From assembly GCF_933775445.1 (NCBI RefSeq), contig NC_065872.1, positions 4,526,001 to 4,590,000 on the forward strand: DNA of 64,000 nt, written 5' to 3'. Numbering within the stretch: position 1 is the stretch's first letter; each line of letters starts with the position of its first letter. A model generated the notes under the pieces. That model was not told the origin of the DNA. It did not search any database and saw nothing but the letters and a program-made list of their open reading frames with translations. Both the position numbers and the translations under genes were made by a program. The stretch comes from Argentina anserina (taxonomy: Eukaryota > Streptophyta > Magnoliopsida > Rosales > Rosaceae). This document shows, piece by piece, positions 63,418 through 64,000 of this stretch.

Positions 63418-64000
63418 CTACCGATAGCCATCCCTCTTGTCTTGCTCCTCAGCTTCTCTGTTAGCGGCCTGAACAGATCTGAACCACAGGAATGCCTGCA
63501 TTTATCATTCATGCATATTAAGAACCCAAGAAGGTGGTTATGTTGTATCATTATCGATTATACTGATGATCAGCTTGTTATATTGATATGCACGTTGACA
63601 ATTATAATATTCAGAATATGTTCATCCGCCGATTATGATAACTAATAGATAATGCAGCTAGTCAACTTCTTCTACAGCTACAAAAGCAATAATAACAGAA
63701 AACAATATCCAAATTGGTAGAACTATGTGAACTTGAGTACTAGAATGAAGATATAAAGCCTTGACACCACCAAATAGTGATTCTAAAGAAATAGAATGAC
63801 TTACAGAAGTGGGAATGCCGGTAAATGCAAAGAATCCAAGCACTGGAGCATAGAATATGCTGTCTGAGTACAAAACTCCAAAGACAGGCTTATCATTCAC
63901 ATACTCAAAAACAGAACCTATCTGCAATGCAGCATCAATTTTCCTGTTATAGGACATCAGAGGAGCATATTTGGGAAGAACCAAATTTATCGAAAGGACA
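63418..64000 (-). CDS. C-terminal part of an unidentified, probably membrane-associated protein
   Basis: Two minus-strand exons are visible: one from the window edge down to 63805 (donor GTAAGT) and the last, 63495-63418. They join in frame. The visible sequence includes KYAPLMSYNRKIDAALQIGS, then VFGVLYSDSIFYAPVLGFFA and FTGIPTS, followed by AFLWFRSVQAANREAEEQDK and RDGYR at a TAG. The middle is hydrophobic, possibly one membrane segment, with a charged C-terminal tail. Style is reminiscent of plastid-targeted proteins, but the N-terminus lies outside the window, and I do not recognise the family. Reading through the donor into the intron would give a false alternative end near 63658. Confidence 0.6.

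Overview
The window is nuclear DNA from a dicot plant. The coding genes are intron-rich with canonical GT-AG junctions, intergenic DNA is AT-rich and full of transposon remnants, and every recognisable protein has a plant-type architecture (MyTH4-FERM kinesin, L-type lectin receptor kinase, FAR1-related factor, ARID-HSP20 protein, plant DGAT2). Gene texture and repeat style would fit a Rosaceae-like genome, but the sequence alone does not prove the family.

Layout. 1-1 kb: the last two exons of a tafazzin-like acyltransferase (+). 3.1-10.9 kb: a complete 23-coding-exon kinesin-like calmodulin-binding protein gene, KCBP (+). 11.5-12.8 kb: a three-exon DAO-type 2-oxoglutarate dioxygenase (+). 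13.2-15.9 kb: duplicated DAO promoter pieces and a decayed DAO copy, broken by a hAT insertion and by a CACTA-like segment that appears to carry foreign exons. 16.4-19.8 kb: an L-type lectin receptor kinase (-) whose only intron holds a second hAT element with a perfect 8-bp target duplication. 20-32 kb: gene-poor DNA with a 3.4-kb solo LTR (5-bp target duplication), a Mutator-like MITE (9-bp target duplication), a LINE-like remnant and diverged repeats. 32.5-33 kb: a small coiled-coil protein of unknown function (+). 33.6-37.1 kb: an 11-exon subtilisin-like protease (-). 37.9-43.1 kb: a nested retroelement, in which a non-autonomous gag-only LTR element carries a 3.0-kb solo LTR of another family 17 bp after its primer-binding site. 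45.9-50.7 kb: an ARID-HSP20 protein (-), divergent from a FAR1-related sequence gene at 52.2-55.0 kb (+). 55.4-58.4 kb: DGAT2 (-), nine exons. 60.0-60.9 kb: a 160-residue unknown protein (-). 61.8-62.6 kb: a vacuolar-iron-transporter-like gene (-), single exon. 63.4 kb to the end: the 3' end of an unidentified, probably membrane-associated protein gene (-).

These are independent housekeeping, signalling and metabolic loci, not a pathway cluster. KCBP acts in cytoskeletal control, DAO in auxin inactivation, the receptor kinase and subtilase at the cell surface and apoplast, ARID-HSP20 and FRS in the nucleus, and DGAT2 and tafazzin in lipid metabolism. The most distinctive content is the layered mobile-element history: four elements with clear target-site duplications, one nested insertion, and a pseudogene used repeatedly as an insertion site. 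I found no convincing undescribed molecular system. Exon boundaries were set by hand from splice consensus, reading-phase continuity and family similarity; all multi-exon models listed as complete keep one open frame from start to stop.
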